Source of the DNA: Promethearchaeota archaeon
Lineage (GTDB): Archaea; Asgardarchaeota; Lokiarchaeia; Sigyniarchaeales; SOKP01
Assembly: GCA_019058445.1 (NCBI GenBank)
Contig: JAHPZA010000003.1
Coordinates: forward strand, 186,001 to 250,000
Length of the DNA stretch: 64,000 nt
Direction of reading: 5' to 3'
In this document: positions 8,905-18,347 of the stretch, piece after piece
Layout: the number at the start of each line of letters is the position of its first letter
Position numbering within the stretch: the first letter of the stretch is position 1
Notes under the pieces: generated by a model
Told to the model about the DNA's origin: nothing
What the model saw: only the letters and a program-made list of their open reading frames with translations
Database searches by the model: none
Program-made: the position numbers and the translations under genes

Positions 8905-9438
8905 ATGGAAAGTGCGATTTTTAAGATATGTGTCTTTGGCGACGGAGGAGTCGGAAAAACAACATTGGTCAATAGATATCTTTCTGGTCTCTTTTCAGAA
9001 AGCACAAAAATGACCATTGGTGTCGATCTTGCCACAAAACATTTTATTTGGGAAGGTATAGATATCACACTTCAATTATGGGATTTAGGAGGGGAGGAAC
9101 GATTCAGGTTTTTTCTACCGGGTTACGCAAAAGGTTCTTTTGGTGGAATTTTCATATATGATATTACACGATGGAATAGTTTAATGAATTTAGATGAATG
9201 GTTAAACGTTTTCAAAAAAGGAGCTGAAACCGAAAGTTATGGTGTTCCAATCCTCATGGTTGGCTCAAAATTAGATCTCGAGCACAAAAGAAGTGTCAGT
9301 CCTGAAGATGCTTTTAATAAAAGTCAAAACCACGAGATTTATGATGTTATTGAATGCTCATCAAAGACAGGTTATAACGTTGATGAAATATTCGCAAATA
9401 TTACTGAAGAAATATTGTATTCTACAGGATTAATTTAA
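8905..9438 (+). CDS. Rab/Ras-family small GTPase
   Basis: A 177-residue eukaryote-like small GTP-binding protein, presumably a molecular switch. G1/P-loop is GDGGVGKT (12-19), the switch I Thr is probably T37 (TIGVD), and G3 is WDLGGEERF (59-67) in Rab style. G4 is SKLD instead of N/TKxD, and G5 is ECSSKTG. The position of the catalytic glutamine (Ras Gln61) holds Glu64, so intrinsic hydrolysis may be altered. There is no C-terminal cysteine, so no prenylation signal. No longin, roadblock or GAP gene is adjacent. Family very clear and typical of Asgard genomes; the pathway is unknown. Confidence 0.92.
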   Translation: MESAIFKICVFGDGGVGKTTLVNRYLSGLFSESTKMTIGVDLATKHFIWEGIDITLQLWDLGGEERFRFFLPGYAKGSFGGIFIYDITRWNSLMNLDEWLNVFKKGAETESYGVPILMVGSKLDLEHKRSVSPEDAFNKSQNHEIYDVIECSSKTGYNVDEIFANITEEILYSTGLI

Positions 9439-9449
9439 TTACTTCTTTT

Positions 9450-9959
9450 TTAAAATCTCTCATCAAAAGTCCAACCACAATTAGGGCAATGTTTTTTTGA
9501 GCTGTTCAATTTTACATATTGTTTTAATAAATCTTCGAGATTCTCATTAATATTTGTAAACATAATATCTTCGATGGAGATTAGTTTTAATTTTCCTTTT
9601 TTATATAATCTAATCTTTTCTTCTTTTCTCTTCATATAATCCTTTCCATAAAAGCCCCAATATTCAATATAAACCTCAAATTCAGGCAGATACCAATCAG
9701 ATAGGATTGGTTTTCCATGAACTTTTATTTTTCTTTCATATTCATGAGTAATATTGTGAGCATAGAGAAAATTATCAATAATTAACTCTGCTTTTGATCT
9801 TACAATATGTCCATCGATACATTTGAAACTTGTGGCCGTTTCGGGAAGATATTTTCTGTCTAAGTATCTTCTGAGCTTTTTAATAATATATGAAAGTATT
9901 ATAAAAATTGTTATGAAAAACACTCCACCCACTAAAATATAGATTAGAGTTCCATTCAT
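9450..9959 (-). CDS. Membrane-anchored PD-(D/E)XK nuclease-like protein with zinc ribbon
   Basis: The protein has one N-terminal membrane helix (about residues 4-27) and then a soluble domain resembling the DUF559/Vsr-like restriction endonuclease fold. It contains RSKAE near the start, SDWYLPEFEVYIEYWG (acidic residue, then E-x-Y-x-E) and a Lys-rich helix KRKEEKIRLYKKGKLKLISIE. The last 20 residues hold CPNCGW, half of a zinc ribbon. In relatives this fold cleaves DNA; here the membrane anchor is unexpected. It converges closely on the GTPase gene (11 bases between ends). Fold assignment is moderate, activity unproven. Confidence 0.6.
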   Translation of the reverse strand: MNGTLIYILVGGVFFITIFIILSYIIKKLRRYLDRKYLPETATSFKCIDGHIVRSKAELIIDNFLYAHNITHEYERKIKVHGKPILSDWYLPEFEVYIEYWGFYGKDYMKRKEEKIRLYKKGKLKLISIEDIMFTNINENLEDLLKQYVKLNSSKKHCPNCGWTFDERF

Positions 9960-10176
9960 AATTACTTTAAAATCGCCTTTTATAATAAAGAATAAACATC
10001 CATTCTATTATGAAATTAATAAAAGTTGGATTATAAAATATTAAGGGGGCATTGAATTAAAGTGAATTAGTAATCCATAATTTAGGAAAATAATTTACTT
10101 TTTGAAGAAAAAAAGGTGAATTTAAAGCGACATTTTTAATTATTAGACTTAAAACAGTTTCAATTAATCACGTTCA

Positions 10177-11112
10177 TTACTTCAATAAATTCCGTTTTAT
10201 ATCTTTAATCCTCGACCTAAGTGTGACTTCCGTTATTTTAGCAATTTCGGATATTTCAGCTTGGGTTTTTCGTTCACCCATTCTTTTAGCAGTTATATAT
10301 ATCACAGAAGCCGCGAATCCCCGAGGATCTTTACCTGTACGCATTAGTCCATTTTTAGTTGCTTCTTGAAGCATATTCATTGCTTTCTTTTGAGATTCCA
10401 TTGATAGTCCGAGATCAACTCCAAATCGAAAGATTAACTGCTCTGCCGTTATTGGCCGATATTTTAAACCCAATTCAGGAAGTACTTCTTTAACAATCAA
10501 TCCCAGTGAATGATGCACAACACGCCTTGGACTCATCGAAGCATTACAAACCTCATCAAGCAATCGAGGAGATTCATGTATTCGTATAGCCGCATATAAT
10601 GATGCCGTAATAAAACCCTCTATGGATCGGCCCATAGTAAGTTTTTTCTGAGCAGCATAAGAGTATATTTTCCAGGCAGTCTCCTCGATATAACTTGGGA
10701 TATTCATTTTCGAAGCAAGCAGCTTTAATTTCGGCTTAGCTTCCCAAAAGTTCCTTTCTATGCTTGAAACTAACGAATTTTGAATTTTTGATAATCGTGA
10801 AAAGAGATGTTTTCCTTTAGAATCGATTAAATTCCCCTTAGAATCTGTTTTGGTGTTTGGAAGTATAGTTCTAGGACCAAAATCTCTCCATCTGATTTCC
10901 GTTCTTTTTCTCTGATCGATTTCCTCAGCAGTATATGCTCGTAATTCAGCTTCAATGATGTCATTTCCTAAAACTAATCCACAATTTGTACATACAATTT
11001 CTCCCTCATTTGATGTTATATTTGGAGAATCACAACATTGTTCATTATCTTGATTTTCATATATCTCATTATTATCGATTCTAATCCGATTCTTATATTT
11101 TTTATTCATCAT
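10177..11112 (-). CDS. tfb: Transcription initiation factor IIB (TFB)
   Basis: General archaeal transcription factor that binds the TBP-promoter complex and recruits RNA polymerase. Order: N-terminal zinc ribbon (…GEIVCTNCGLVLG, about residues 37-49), B-reader/linker with WRDFGPRT, then two cyclin-like repeats (about 115-205 and 215-310) including SPRRVVHHSLG and RTGKDPRGFAASVIYITAKR, ending in the helix-turn-helix that contacts the BRE. Length 311 is normal. The first zinc knuckle reads EQCCDSPN, i.e. adjacent cysteines instead of CxxC, so one ligand seems replaced. Single gene with 440 bases free upstream. Confidence 0.95.
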   Translation of the reverse strand: MMNKKYKNRIRIDNNEIYENQDNEQCCDSPNITSNEGEIVCTNCGLVLGNDIIEAELRAYTAEEIDQRKRTEIRWRDFGPRTILPNTKTDSKGNLIDSKGKHLFSRLSKIQNSLVSSIERNFWEAKPKLKLLASKMNIPSYIEETAWKIYSYAAQKKLTMGRSIEGFITASLYAAIRIHESPRLLDEVCNASMSPRRVVHHSLGLIVKEVLPELGLKYRPITAEQLIFRFGVDLGLSMESQKKAMNMLQEATKNGLMRTGKDPRGFAASVIYITAKRMGERKTQAEISEIAKITEVTLRSRIKDIKRNLLK

Positions 11113-11551
11113 ATCATATACCTACTGTTTCTCTTTTTATTAATAATTACAAATTTAATTTTACAAAAATCCAAAAACTAATCCGTTATTGAAAAAGAGA
11201 TTGAATTCATTTCTTTTTGATTGCTCAATCCAATTCAGTCAAAGATAATTGTCCTATGTCATGCTATATTTTGGATTAGTGCAAAAATTCTAGAGATATA
11301 AGAAAATACACCTATATATTTTTATCGATTTTCTACAGTTTCTGAAATAAAATTTACATTTTCCATATTAGTACTTTTGAAGCTTTTAAATATGACTGCA
11401 AAAAGGCTTCCTATAATTTCGTTCCAATCTGTTTTATTAATGATTTGTAAATATTAATAAATAAAATAGTAAAAGGTAAGCATCACATTTCTAAAGGGAT
11501 TTTCTAAAAATATCCAATAATTTGATATCTTATTTAATAGGAGCGCTTAAC
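11113..11551. other. Divergent intergenic region between TFB and a wHTH regulator
   Basis: About 440 AT-rich bases without a supported gene. An imperfect hairpin GAAGCTTTT (11379-11387) / AAAAGGCTTC (11401-11410, one bulged G) lies on the regulator side. TATA-like AATATTAATAAATAAAATAG at about 11450-11470 may be the regulator's promoter, and TTTTTATTAATAATT near 11135-11150 may serve TFB. Confidence 0.4.
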
Positions 11552-12223
11552 TTGAGTAAAAATATTTTAAATAAAGACGAGCAGGAGATTTTTGGAATTA
11601 TAAAGGAATATTTACAAAAGAAACCAATTGTTAAAATCATAGAGCTCGTAGCTTTTATAGACAACCGACTTAGATTTAATCCTAATTATACTAAATATAA
11701 AATTGAGATAATTGTTAAATCCCTAATTAAGAAGAAAATAATCTTAGTTGGAACTAAACTTACGAAACACGATATTCTCCGTATTCAAATAAGAAAAGAT
11801 ATCTATAATTACATTCTAAAAAAACCCGGAATTAATATAAATGAAATCAAAAATGAATTCAACTTAGGAAGCAATCAAGTCTTATGGCATTTAAGAGCTT
11901 TAAATGATTTTGAATTTATTCGAATGGTTAAAATCGGAAATCAAAAGGCCCTCTTTGGTTTTAACTTCGATAAAACTCACACTAACGCCGTATTCCATCT
12001 GAGAAACGAAAAAATACAGGAAATCATTAAATTATTAATAACGAGTAATGTACCTGTAAAACCCACCAAAATATCAAAAAAACTAAATATCCACTACAAT
12101 ACTGTTAAAAAATACCTGATTATCCTTTTGAAATTTGATTTAATCTCAAAAGTAAACGGAAATAAAAAGAAGGGATATAATTTAAATAAAACAGTCTATT
12201 CAAACTTAGAGAAATTTATATAA
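11552..12223 (+). CDS. Double winged-helix transcriptional regulator
   Basis: Predicted DNA-binding regulator. Two winged-helix modules are visible: about residues 75-135, with GININEIKNEFNLGSNQVLWHLRAL, an ArsR/MarR-like helix-turn-helix plus wing, and about 155-220 with KPTKISKKLNIHYNTVKKYL. I use the TTG at 11552 because a ribosome site (AGGAGCG) stands 8 bases before it; the frame remains open to a TTG at 11522. It is followed 70 bases later by another regulator and then the beta-helix surface protein, suggesting one regulatory unit. Ligand unknown. Confidence 0.75.
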   Translation: MSKNILNKDEQEIFGIIKEYLQKKPIVKIIELVAFIDNRLRFNPNYTKYKIEIIVKSLIKKKIILVGTKLTKHDILRIQIRKDIYNYILKKPGININEIKNEFNLGSNQVLWHLRALNDFEFIRMVKIGNQKALFGFNFDKTHTNAVFHLRNEKIQEIIKLLITSNVPVKPTKISKKLNIHYNTVKKYLIILLKFDLISKVNGNKKKGYNLNKTVYSNLEKFI

Positions 12224-12292
12224 ATAAGATTAGAAGTTTTCTAAACGAAATTCCAGGACCAAAAAGTAAATAAAAATTTCAAGGTTAGTCCA

Positions 12293-12790
12293 ATGGGTTT
12301 TATAAATTCTTGCTTGTGTGATTCTAGCAAACGAATACTCTTTGTGAAAAATTTAATGATAACAATGTATACTGAATTAGAAGATGAAATTTCTAAACGT
12401 GTAAAACAATTATTGATAAGACAGTCTAATCTAACGATAAAACAAATAATTAAAAAAATCAATAAAGATATCGGTAAAATTTTTTACGTAAATAAAGCAA
12501 ATATAGAACACATCATTAAATCCATGATAAATGATAAAGAGATTTTTATTACAACTGAACAGTCCGAGGATTCTTTTCTAAATATCGTAGATAGAAAATC
12601 CATCTATTATTGCGTTGATAATAATCCTGGTAAAACTATTGAAGAACTATGTATATTGCTAAATCTTACTAAAAGCCAAATGATATGGCATCTTACGTTT
12701 CTAAAAAAGATTCACTATATATATAGTGCAAAAAAAAACAAGCAAATCGTTTATTATTCGAATAATCATCATTTAAAGGGGGCAAATTAA
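12293..12790 (+). CDS. Winged-helix regulator upstream of the beta-helix protein
   Basis: Small (165 residues) predicted DNA-binding protein with a C-terminal winged helix: KTIEELCILLNLTKSQMIWHLTFLKK resembles the recognition helix of the preceding regulator (NQVLWHLRAL). The N-terminal half is helical and Lys-rich. AAGG eight bases before the first ATG supports that start; an alternative ATG is at 12356. The stop lies two bases before the ATG of the beta-helix gene, whose ribosome site (AAGGGGG) is inside this gene, so the two are translationally coupled. Confidence 0.7.
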   Translation: MGFINSCLCDSSKRILFVKNLMITMYTELEDEISKRVKQLLIRQSNLTIKQIIKKINKDIGKIFYVNKANIEHIIKSMINDKEIFITTEQSEDSFLNIVDRKSIYYCVDNNPGKTIEELCILLNLTKSQMIWHLTFLKKIHYIYSAKKNKQIVYYSNNHHLKGAN

Positions 12791-12792
12791 AA

Positions 12793-15700
12793 ATGCATAA
12801 GAAAAAATTAGAAATCATATTTATGTTGCTCATCTTCTTGGTTTTAATTACAGCAGTAGTTAAAAAGGATACTTCAGATGAGAGTAAAAATAAATCCTTT
12901 GATTCTGAATATAATTCTAATCCTATGCCTTCTGATAATTGGATTCTTACAAGTCCTATATTCGTTAATGATACTGATCCTTCTAATAACTGGGCAACAA
13001 TTAATTCCACTTACGCTTGGTGTAACGGGGCTGGTACGTGGAATAATCCTTATGTAATAGAAAATGTAACGATTGATAGTCAGAACAGTGGAAGTGCAAT
13101 TACTATTTTAAATTCAGATATACCTTTCCAAATTAGAAATTGTACAATTCGCAATACTGGAACTTTGTCTGAAGATGCTGGAATTAAATTAATTAATGTT
13201 AATAATAGTAAGTTATCAGGAAATATTTTCTTAGATATTGATAAAATCGGAATTTATCTTAAATTGTATTGCAAAAATAATACAATAAAAGATAATTATA
13301 TATTTGAAGATCTTACCTATTCAGTCAACAAAATACAATATGGCATCTACTTATATGATCAATGTAGCGGAAATATCATAAAGGAGAATTACTTACACGG
13401 GGTTAATATATTTGGTTCCTCTGATAGAGGTGGAGTTCATTTAGAGGATGAATGTAATTCTAATACTATTGAGAATAATTGGATTAACCGGAGCGATCAG
13501 GGGATATACCTCATTAATAAATGCGATGACAATACTCTTTTCAATAATACAATCATTAACAATGATGAAAATGGAATAATTTTTGAAAATGATTGTGATG
13601 CAAATAAATTATTAAATAATACAGTTTCTAATAATGATCACCATGGAATATACGGATATGATGGTAGCGATGATAACATTATTGCGAATAATATTGTTAA
13701 TGATAACAGGTATAATGGAATATATATCGTAACTGGCTGTGAAAATAACACTATTGTGAATAATATAGTCAACCAGAATGAGGTGGGTATAAAAATCGAG
13801 TCTGCTATTAGCTTCTGCCAATATTTCACAATCATAGGAAACTTCATAAATAACAGCGCTGAATATGGAATTTATATACAGTCTGTTACAGACGTAGATT
13901 TATGGGAAAATGAACTTTATGGATGTGGCTTTCTGATACAATCAACAAATGTACTGCATCATGAATCTATTTCATTATCAACAAATAATACTGTAAATGG
14001 AAAACCAGTTTATTATTGTGTAGAAAAATCAGGGTTGGATTCCACTGATTTTCCTAATGCCGGACAAATAATTCTAATAGATTGCAATCATACTAGGATA
14101 GAGAATTTTGAGTTTTTTGACTGCTCAATAGGAATATACGACTATAGCACCTTTTATCCATTTCCTAGACCACTTTCCTATAATCATACTTTCTCAAATA
14201 TAACATCTCGAGGAAACATGATAGGAATATATTCACATAGATGTCATAATTTGACTATGTCGGATATAACTGCAAAAAGAAATGAAATTGGTATAAAACT
14301 ATCAGATTGTATAGATTCTAACATTAATAATAATACTTTAAATGAAAATGTTCACTATGGTTTACAATTGTATGATTGTAATAACACTATCATAATGAAT
14401 AATTATATTCAATTTACTATGGGAACTGTTTTTGATTATGGTTTATCTAGTTCAGGTGGATATTCTAATAAGATTATAAATAACACTATAACTCATAATG
14501 CTATTAATGGGATCTCGTTAAATGGTGGGAAGAATCACTATATTTCTGGAAACAATATTTCTCATAATAATAAAACAGGGATAAATTTCTGGTCTAGCAA
14601 TTGTGATTACCATACTATCATAAATAATACAATATCCTATAATAAGGAGCATGGAATTTACCTCGAGACAAATTGTAATTATAATCTCATAACAAATAAT
14701 ACTATTTATAACAATACTGAAAATGGGATTTATCTGTGGGATGACTGTGATAGTAATAATATAACACTAAACCGTATCTACGATAATTGTGATAATGGGA
14801 TTTTTATTGAGTATAATTGTGATAATAATAATTTAATCTTAAATCAAATCCATAACAATAGTGGCAATGGGATCTATATTACATCCACTAGTATTAATAA
14901 CTACGTATTTAACAATACAATCGAGATTAATCTTCAAAACGGGATTTATATAAAAAATGCCAATGATAACAATATTACAAGGAATTATATTAACGACAAT
15001 AAACAATATGGAATTAATATTGATACGAGTACAACTATATCCCTTTCCCAAAATTACCTTAACTTATGTGGATTATATATTACAGGGTTTTCTTCACAAC
15101 ACTATGACTCCCACCAAATTCAAGCATCCAATATGGTTAACGATAAAAAGTTATGTTTTTATACTAATCAAAATGGATTAGTCATTAATGTTGCTACTAA
15201 TCCCGGTCAAGTTATTCTAATTAATTGTTCTGATTCAATTATCTCAAATGCAAATGTCTCAAACGGTTCAATTGGAATTATGTTATACCTTTGTGAAAAT
15301 ATCTCAATAATGGAAACAAATAGTTCATATAATAAAATAAATGGAGTGTATGTAAAAGATTCAGAGAATTGTACATTAGCGGGTAATATTATTAATTATA
15401 ATGGGCTAGAGGGAATTTATGTGGATTGGAGCTGTAAATATATAAATTTCACCGGAAATTACATAAGGCATAATTCAGAAGACGGAATTCATCTGGAAGC
15501 TCCATATTGTATAATTGATCTCAATCAAATTACTAATAACGGTGATAATGGAATTTACATTTTTGACGCAGCAAATATAAACATTACTAGAAATACAATT
15601 GAAAATAATGTTAACGACGGAATCTATACGATCAGTTGGTGCGATTATCTTATAATTTCAAATAACTCATTGTCATATAATATTGGAAATGGATTCAGTT

Positions 15701-16689
15701 CAAACGATATGGGGAATTATAATGAAATATCGTTAAATCTGATAATTAACAATCAGGAGAATGGCATATATTTGTTATGGGCTTATCAATTCAATATTAC
15801 AGGTAATCGTATTCAATCTAATATTCAGAGAGGGATTTTTATTGATTCTGCAGGTGACTGTCAAATATGGAACAATAATTTCACGAGTAATGGAATAAAT
15901 GCTCTAGATAATGGAATTACTAACTCCTGGGATAATGGGTCTATAGGTAACTATTGGGATGATTATACCGGAGGAGATAATAATGGTGATGGAATAGGAG
16001 ATACTCCTTATAATGTGCCTGGATCAGCTTTATCTATTGATAATTACCCCATCTGGGGAATCCCTCCTTCTAGTCCTATCGAAGCGGGAGGAGGATCATC
16101 TGGGAATGAAGATGCAAAATCTCCATCCGAAATTAATATATCTCTTATAATTTTAGGAGCTGCAATCATTGGGAGTATTGTTGCCGCATATTATGCGATG
16201 CATGTTTATTCTAATAGATACTCCTCAAAACCAGGAAAGTATGCAATAAAAAAGGAACCTCTTCTACGACCACCTTCAGAAAAACAAGAACTCTCAACAC
16301 TTAGACCTAGAACATCGAGAACCTCACAGAATGTCAGAATTTCCTCAAAAGAAAAATCTGAAACGGATTTAAAGTTTAAAATGGATGATTTTGACCAATT
16401 TTTCATCCAAAATCAGTTAGGTAATATTTCAGGCAAAATGAGAGAAATCTATGAAGAACTTTTAAGAGAAAATTCTACAATAAGAGAATACCTTGAAAGC
16501 GATGTATCTGTTGAAGATATGCCGAATGGTGAAAGATTAATAACAACCATAATTGATGATGTTGATCTGCGCAAAATAGAGAAAATAAACTTGCCGTATG
16601 ACCAAAAGAAAATTTTCTTAATGGAAATAATCTCAATGAATAAAAAGGATAGAAAACGATTATTAGATGAAATGCTTGAAAATGCTTAA
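12793..16689 (+). CDS. Large membrane-anchored right-handed beta-helix (NosD/CASH-like) surface protein
   Basis: A 1298-residue cell-surface protein. Residues 1-25 are a signal-anchor. From about 90 to 1050 it is a long series of about 22-residue parallel beta-helix coils rich in Asn (…NGIYL…NNTI…, PbH1/NosD pattern), interrupted around 385-440 and 770-810 by two similar insertions (both with NxVN-x-K/PxxxY… then IxLIDC/INCSD-like strands). It then has the NosD-type closing motif GNYWDDYTG and a Ser/Gly linker. A membrane helix (about 1116-1139) follows, then a charged cytoplasmic tail of about 155 residues. Parallel beta-helices usually bind or cleave polysaccharides. The sizeable cytosolic tail, which is predicted helical, is unusual. 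Function unknown. Confidence 0.88.
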   Translation: MHKKKLEIIFMLLIFLVLITAVVKKDTSDESKNKSFDSEYNSNPMPSDNWILTSPIFVNDTDPSNNWATINSTYAWCNGAGTWNNPYVIENVTIDSQNSGSAITILNSDIPFQIRNCTIRNTGTLSEDAGIKLINVNNSKLSGNIFLDIDKIGIYLKLYCKNNTIKDNYIFEDLTYSVNKIQYGIYLYDQCSGNIIKENYLHGVNIFGSSDRGGVHLEDECNSNTIENNWINRSDQGIYLINKCDDNTLFNNTIINNDENGIIFENDCDANKLLNNTVSNNDHHGIYGYDGSDDNIIANNIVNDNRYNGIYIVTGCENNTIVNNIVNQNEVGIKIESAISFCQYFTIIGNFINNSAEYGIYIQSVTDVDLWENELYGCGFLIQSTNVLHHESISLSTNNTVNGKPVYYCVEKSGLDSTDFPNAGQIILIDCNHTRIENFEFFDCSIGIYDYSTFYPFPRPLSYNHTFSNITSRGNMIGIYSHRCHNLTMSDITAKRNEIGIKLSDCIDSNINNNTLNENVHYGLQLYDCNNTIIMNNYIQFTMGTVFDYGLSSSGGYSNKIINNTITHNAINGISLNGGKNHYISGNNISHNNKTGINFWSSNCDYHTIINNTISYNKEHGIYLETNCNYNLITNNTIYNNTENGIYLWDDCDSNNITLNRIYDNCDNGIFIEYNCDNNNLILNQIHNNSGNGIYITSTSINNYVFNNTIEINLQNGIYIKNANDNNITRNYINDNKQYGINIDTSTTISLSQNYLNLCGLYITGFSSQHYDSHQIQASNMVNDKKLCFYTNQNGLVINVATNPGQVILINCSDSIISNANVSNGSIGIMLYLCENISIMETNSSYNKINGVYVKDSENCTLAGNIINYNGLEGIYVDWSCKYINFTGNYIRHNSEDGIHLEAPYCIIDLNQITNNGDNGIYIFDAANINITRNTIENNVNDGIYTISWCDYLIISNNSLSYNIGNGFSSNDMGNYNEISLNLIINNQENGIYLLWAYQFNITGNRIQSNIQRGIFIDSAGDCQIWNNNFTSNGINALDNGITNSWDNGSIGNYWDDYTGGDNNGDGIGDTPYNVPGSALSIDNYPIWGIPPSSPIEAGGGSSGNEDAKSPSEINISLIILGAAIIGSIVAAYYAMHVYSNRYSSKPGKYAIKKEPLLRPPSEKQELSTLRPRTSRTSQNVRISSKEKSETDLKFKMDDFDQFFIQNQLGNISGKMREIYEELLRENSTIREYLESDVSVEDMPNGERLITTIIDDVDLRKIEKINLPYDQKKIFLMEIISMNKKDRKRLLDEMLENA

Positions 16690-16755
16690 TAAAGCGCTAA
16701 AATTGATAATTTTAAAATTTTATTTTTTACAATATTTTTTAATACTTATTTAAAC

Positions 16756-18135
16756 CTAATGTAGAAAGCTGGAATATTTATCTAGGTATTTTTGAAATAA
16801 ACCTTGCCAACCGTAAGCACCTCTTATCTTCTCTGAGTATTCTTTATCTTTTACTAGTAAATCTGTACCATCGAGAAATTCTTTTATTTTATACTTTAAA
16901 TTACTAATAAATACAGGCAATTCTTCCTTTATAGGCTCGTCGATTGTTTTCATTTGAGGGAGTGGTAGGAATTTAACTTTTCCTTCAACCCCTATTGAAC
17001 AATTTAATTCGTTTTTTACACCTGGTAAATCAGTAATGATTGCTTTACATCCACAAGCTAGGGATTCTAAAAGGACTTTTGGAAATCCATCATAAAAACT
17101 AGGCAAAATAAATAAGTCACAATCTCGAAATTTTTCTGATAACTCGTCTTGATTTAAATGACCAAGAAAGGAGATATTTTCTGTAAAATTTTCACCCATT
17201 TTAAGAATATTTTCTTTTTCTGGGCCATCACCAGAGCCTACTATAAAGAGATGAAGATAATAATCTGTTTCATTACAGACATTTTTAAAAGCTTCTAGAA
17301 GTTGTGGCACACCCTTTGAATTGCTTAATTTTCCCACAAAAATTAGGTTTATAGCGCTTTTCGATTTAGATCTATTGTTTTTATCAGGGGGATAAAATAT
17401 ATTTGTATTAATTCCTTGACCAATAGTAAAGAATTTTCTATTTAATTTTCTATTTTCTGGAAAATTATAAAGTTTTTTAACTCGAATGCTTTGTTCCTCA
17501 TTATTAACAGCTATAAAATCAATATCCTTTATGGGTTTAAGAATAAATTCCTTTAATTGAGGCGCTAATATCATTTGTCTAAGAGCAGTATTATGGCAAG
17601 TAGAAATGATCGGAATATTAGGATTTAAAACGCGATTTAATGCAGAAACTAGCCAGAGATGATGAGAATGTATTATAGTAGGTTCAAATAAATCTACTGC
17701 TGAATGAATCTTTTTAGCAAAGGCTTCTAAATATTGCTCGAGCATGAGTTCATTAAATTCAGAAAATTTTGTAGATTGATAGGGCATTTGATCTGACATA
17801 CCAGCAACAGGAAAGGGAATATCAGGAGTTAAATGAGTTAGTTCGGATTTAAAAGTTACAGAAAGTGTCTTTTCTAAATCAATCACCTCATTAAAGGGAT
17901 TATCATCTCCGACTGGTTGTCCATAAATCACAAATTGGTCTATCCCTTCATTTTGAGTTTGTTTTGTCAAATGTATTAAATTTACTCCAGAACCCGTAAA
18001 ATAGGGTCTCTGACATATAATACGCAGTACTTTTATTGATTTTATCCTTTTATATTTAGGGTTAGGGATATAATTTTTAAGCTTTAAAGAGTATGGTCCT
18101 AAATTAGCATCTTCAAACATTTTCTTCATCTTCAT
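16756..18135 (-). CDS. Family 4 glycosyltransferase
   Basis: GT-B fold retaining glycosyltransferase (GT4-like), presumably adding a sugar from a nucleotide donor to a lipid, glycan or surface protein. The N-terminal domain has the ligand-binding start YFTGSGVNLIHLTKQ and DLFEPTIIHSHHLW; the donor domain has INLIFVGKLSNSKGVPQLLEAF, then FILPSFYDGFPKVLLESLACG. In the usual E-x7-E pair the first acidic residue is Asp here. Length 459 is slightly long because of an insertion around residues 60-120. Neighbouring the beta-helix surface protein fits a role in surface glycosylation, but the genes converge and are not an operon. Confidence 0.85.
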   Translation of the reverse strand: MKMKKMFEDANLGPYSLKLKNYIPNPKYKRIKSIKVLRIICQRPYFTGSGVNLIHLTKQTQNEGIDQFVIYGQPVGDDNPFNEVIDLEKTLSVTFKSELTHLTPDIPFPVAGMSDQMPYQSTKFSEFNELMLEQYLEAFAKKIHSAVDLFEPTIIHSHHLWLVSALNRVLNPNIPIISTCHNTALRQMILAPQLKEFILKPIKDIDFIAVNNEEQSIRVKKLYNFPENRKLNRKFFTIGQGINTNIFYPPDKNNRSKSKSAINLIFVGKLSNSKGVPQLLEAFKNVCNETDYYLHLFIVGSGDGPEKENILKMGENFTENISFLGHLNQDELSEKFRDCDLFILPSFYDGFPKVLLESLACGCKAIITDLPGVKNELNCSIGVEGKVKFLPLPQMKTIDEPIKEELPVFISNLKYKIKEFLDGTDLLVKDKEYSEKIRGAYGWQGLFQKYLDKYSSFLH

Positions 18136-18347
18136 ATATCCTTGTTATATAATATCTTTTCCTATATGAATTAGTTTTTCCACGTCTATTTATTATCAAA
18201 GTCATATCATTAATTTTTTAATAAAAAATACTTTTACATTCATAAGATTATTAAAAATGTTTGATCAAACAAACGAAAAAGTAATTTCTATACTTTTTAT
18301 TGAAATGCTAATGAAATTTTAAATAGATAAAAAGATTTGAAGTGATA

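Noticed and set aside
12793..16050. Repeat array resembling CRISPR or DNA repeats in the Asn-rich region
   Set aside because: The repetition is at protein level (beta-helix coils with NNT/NGI), with variable DNA and no constant repeat/spacer structure.
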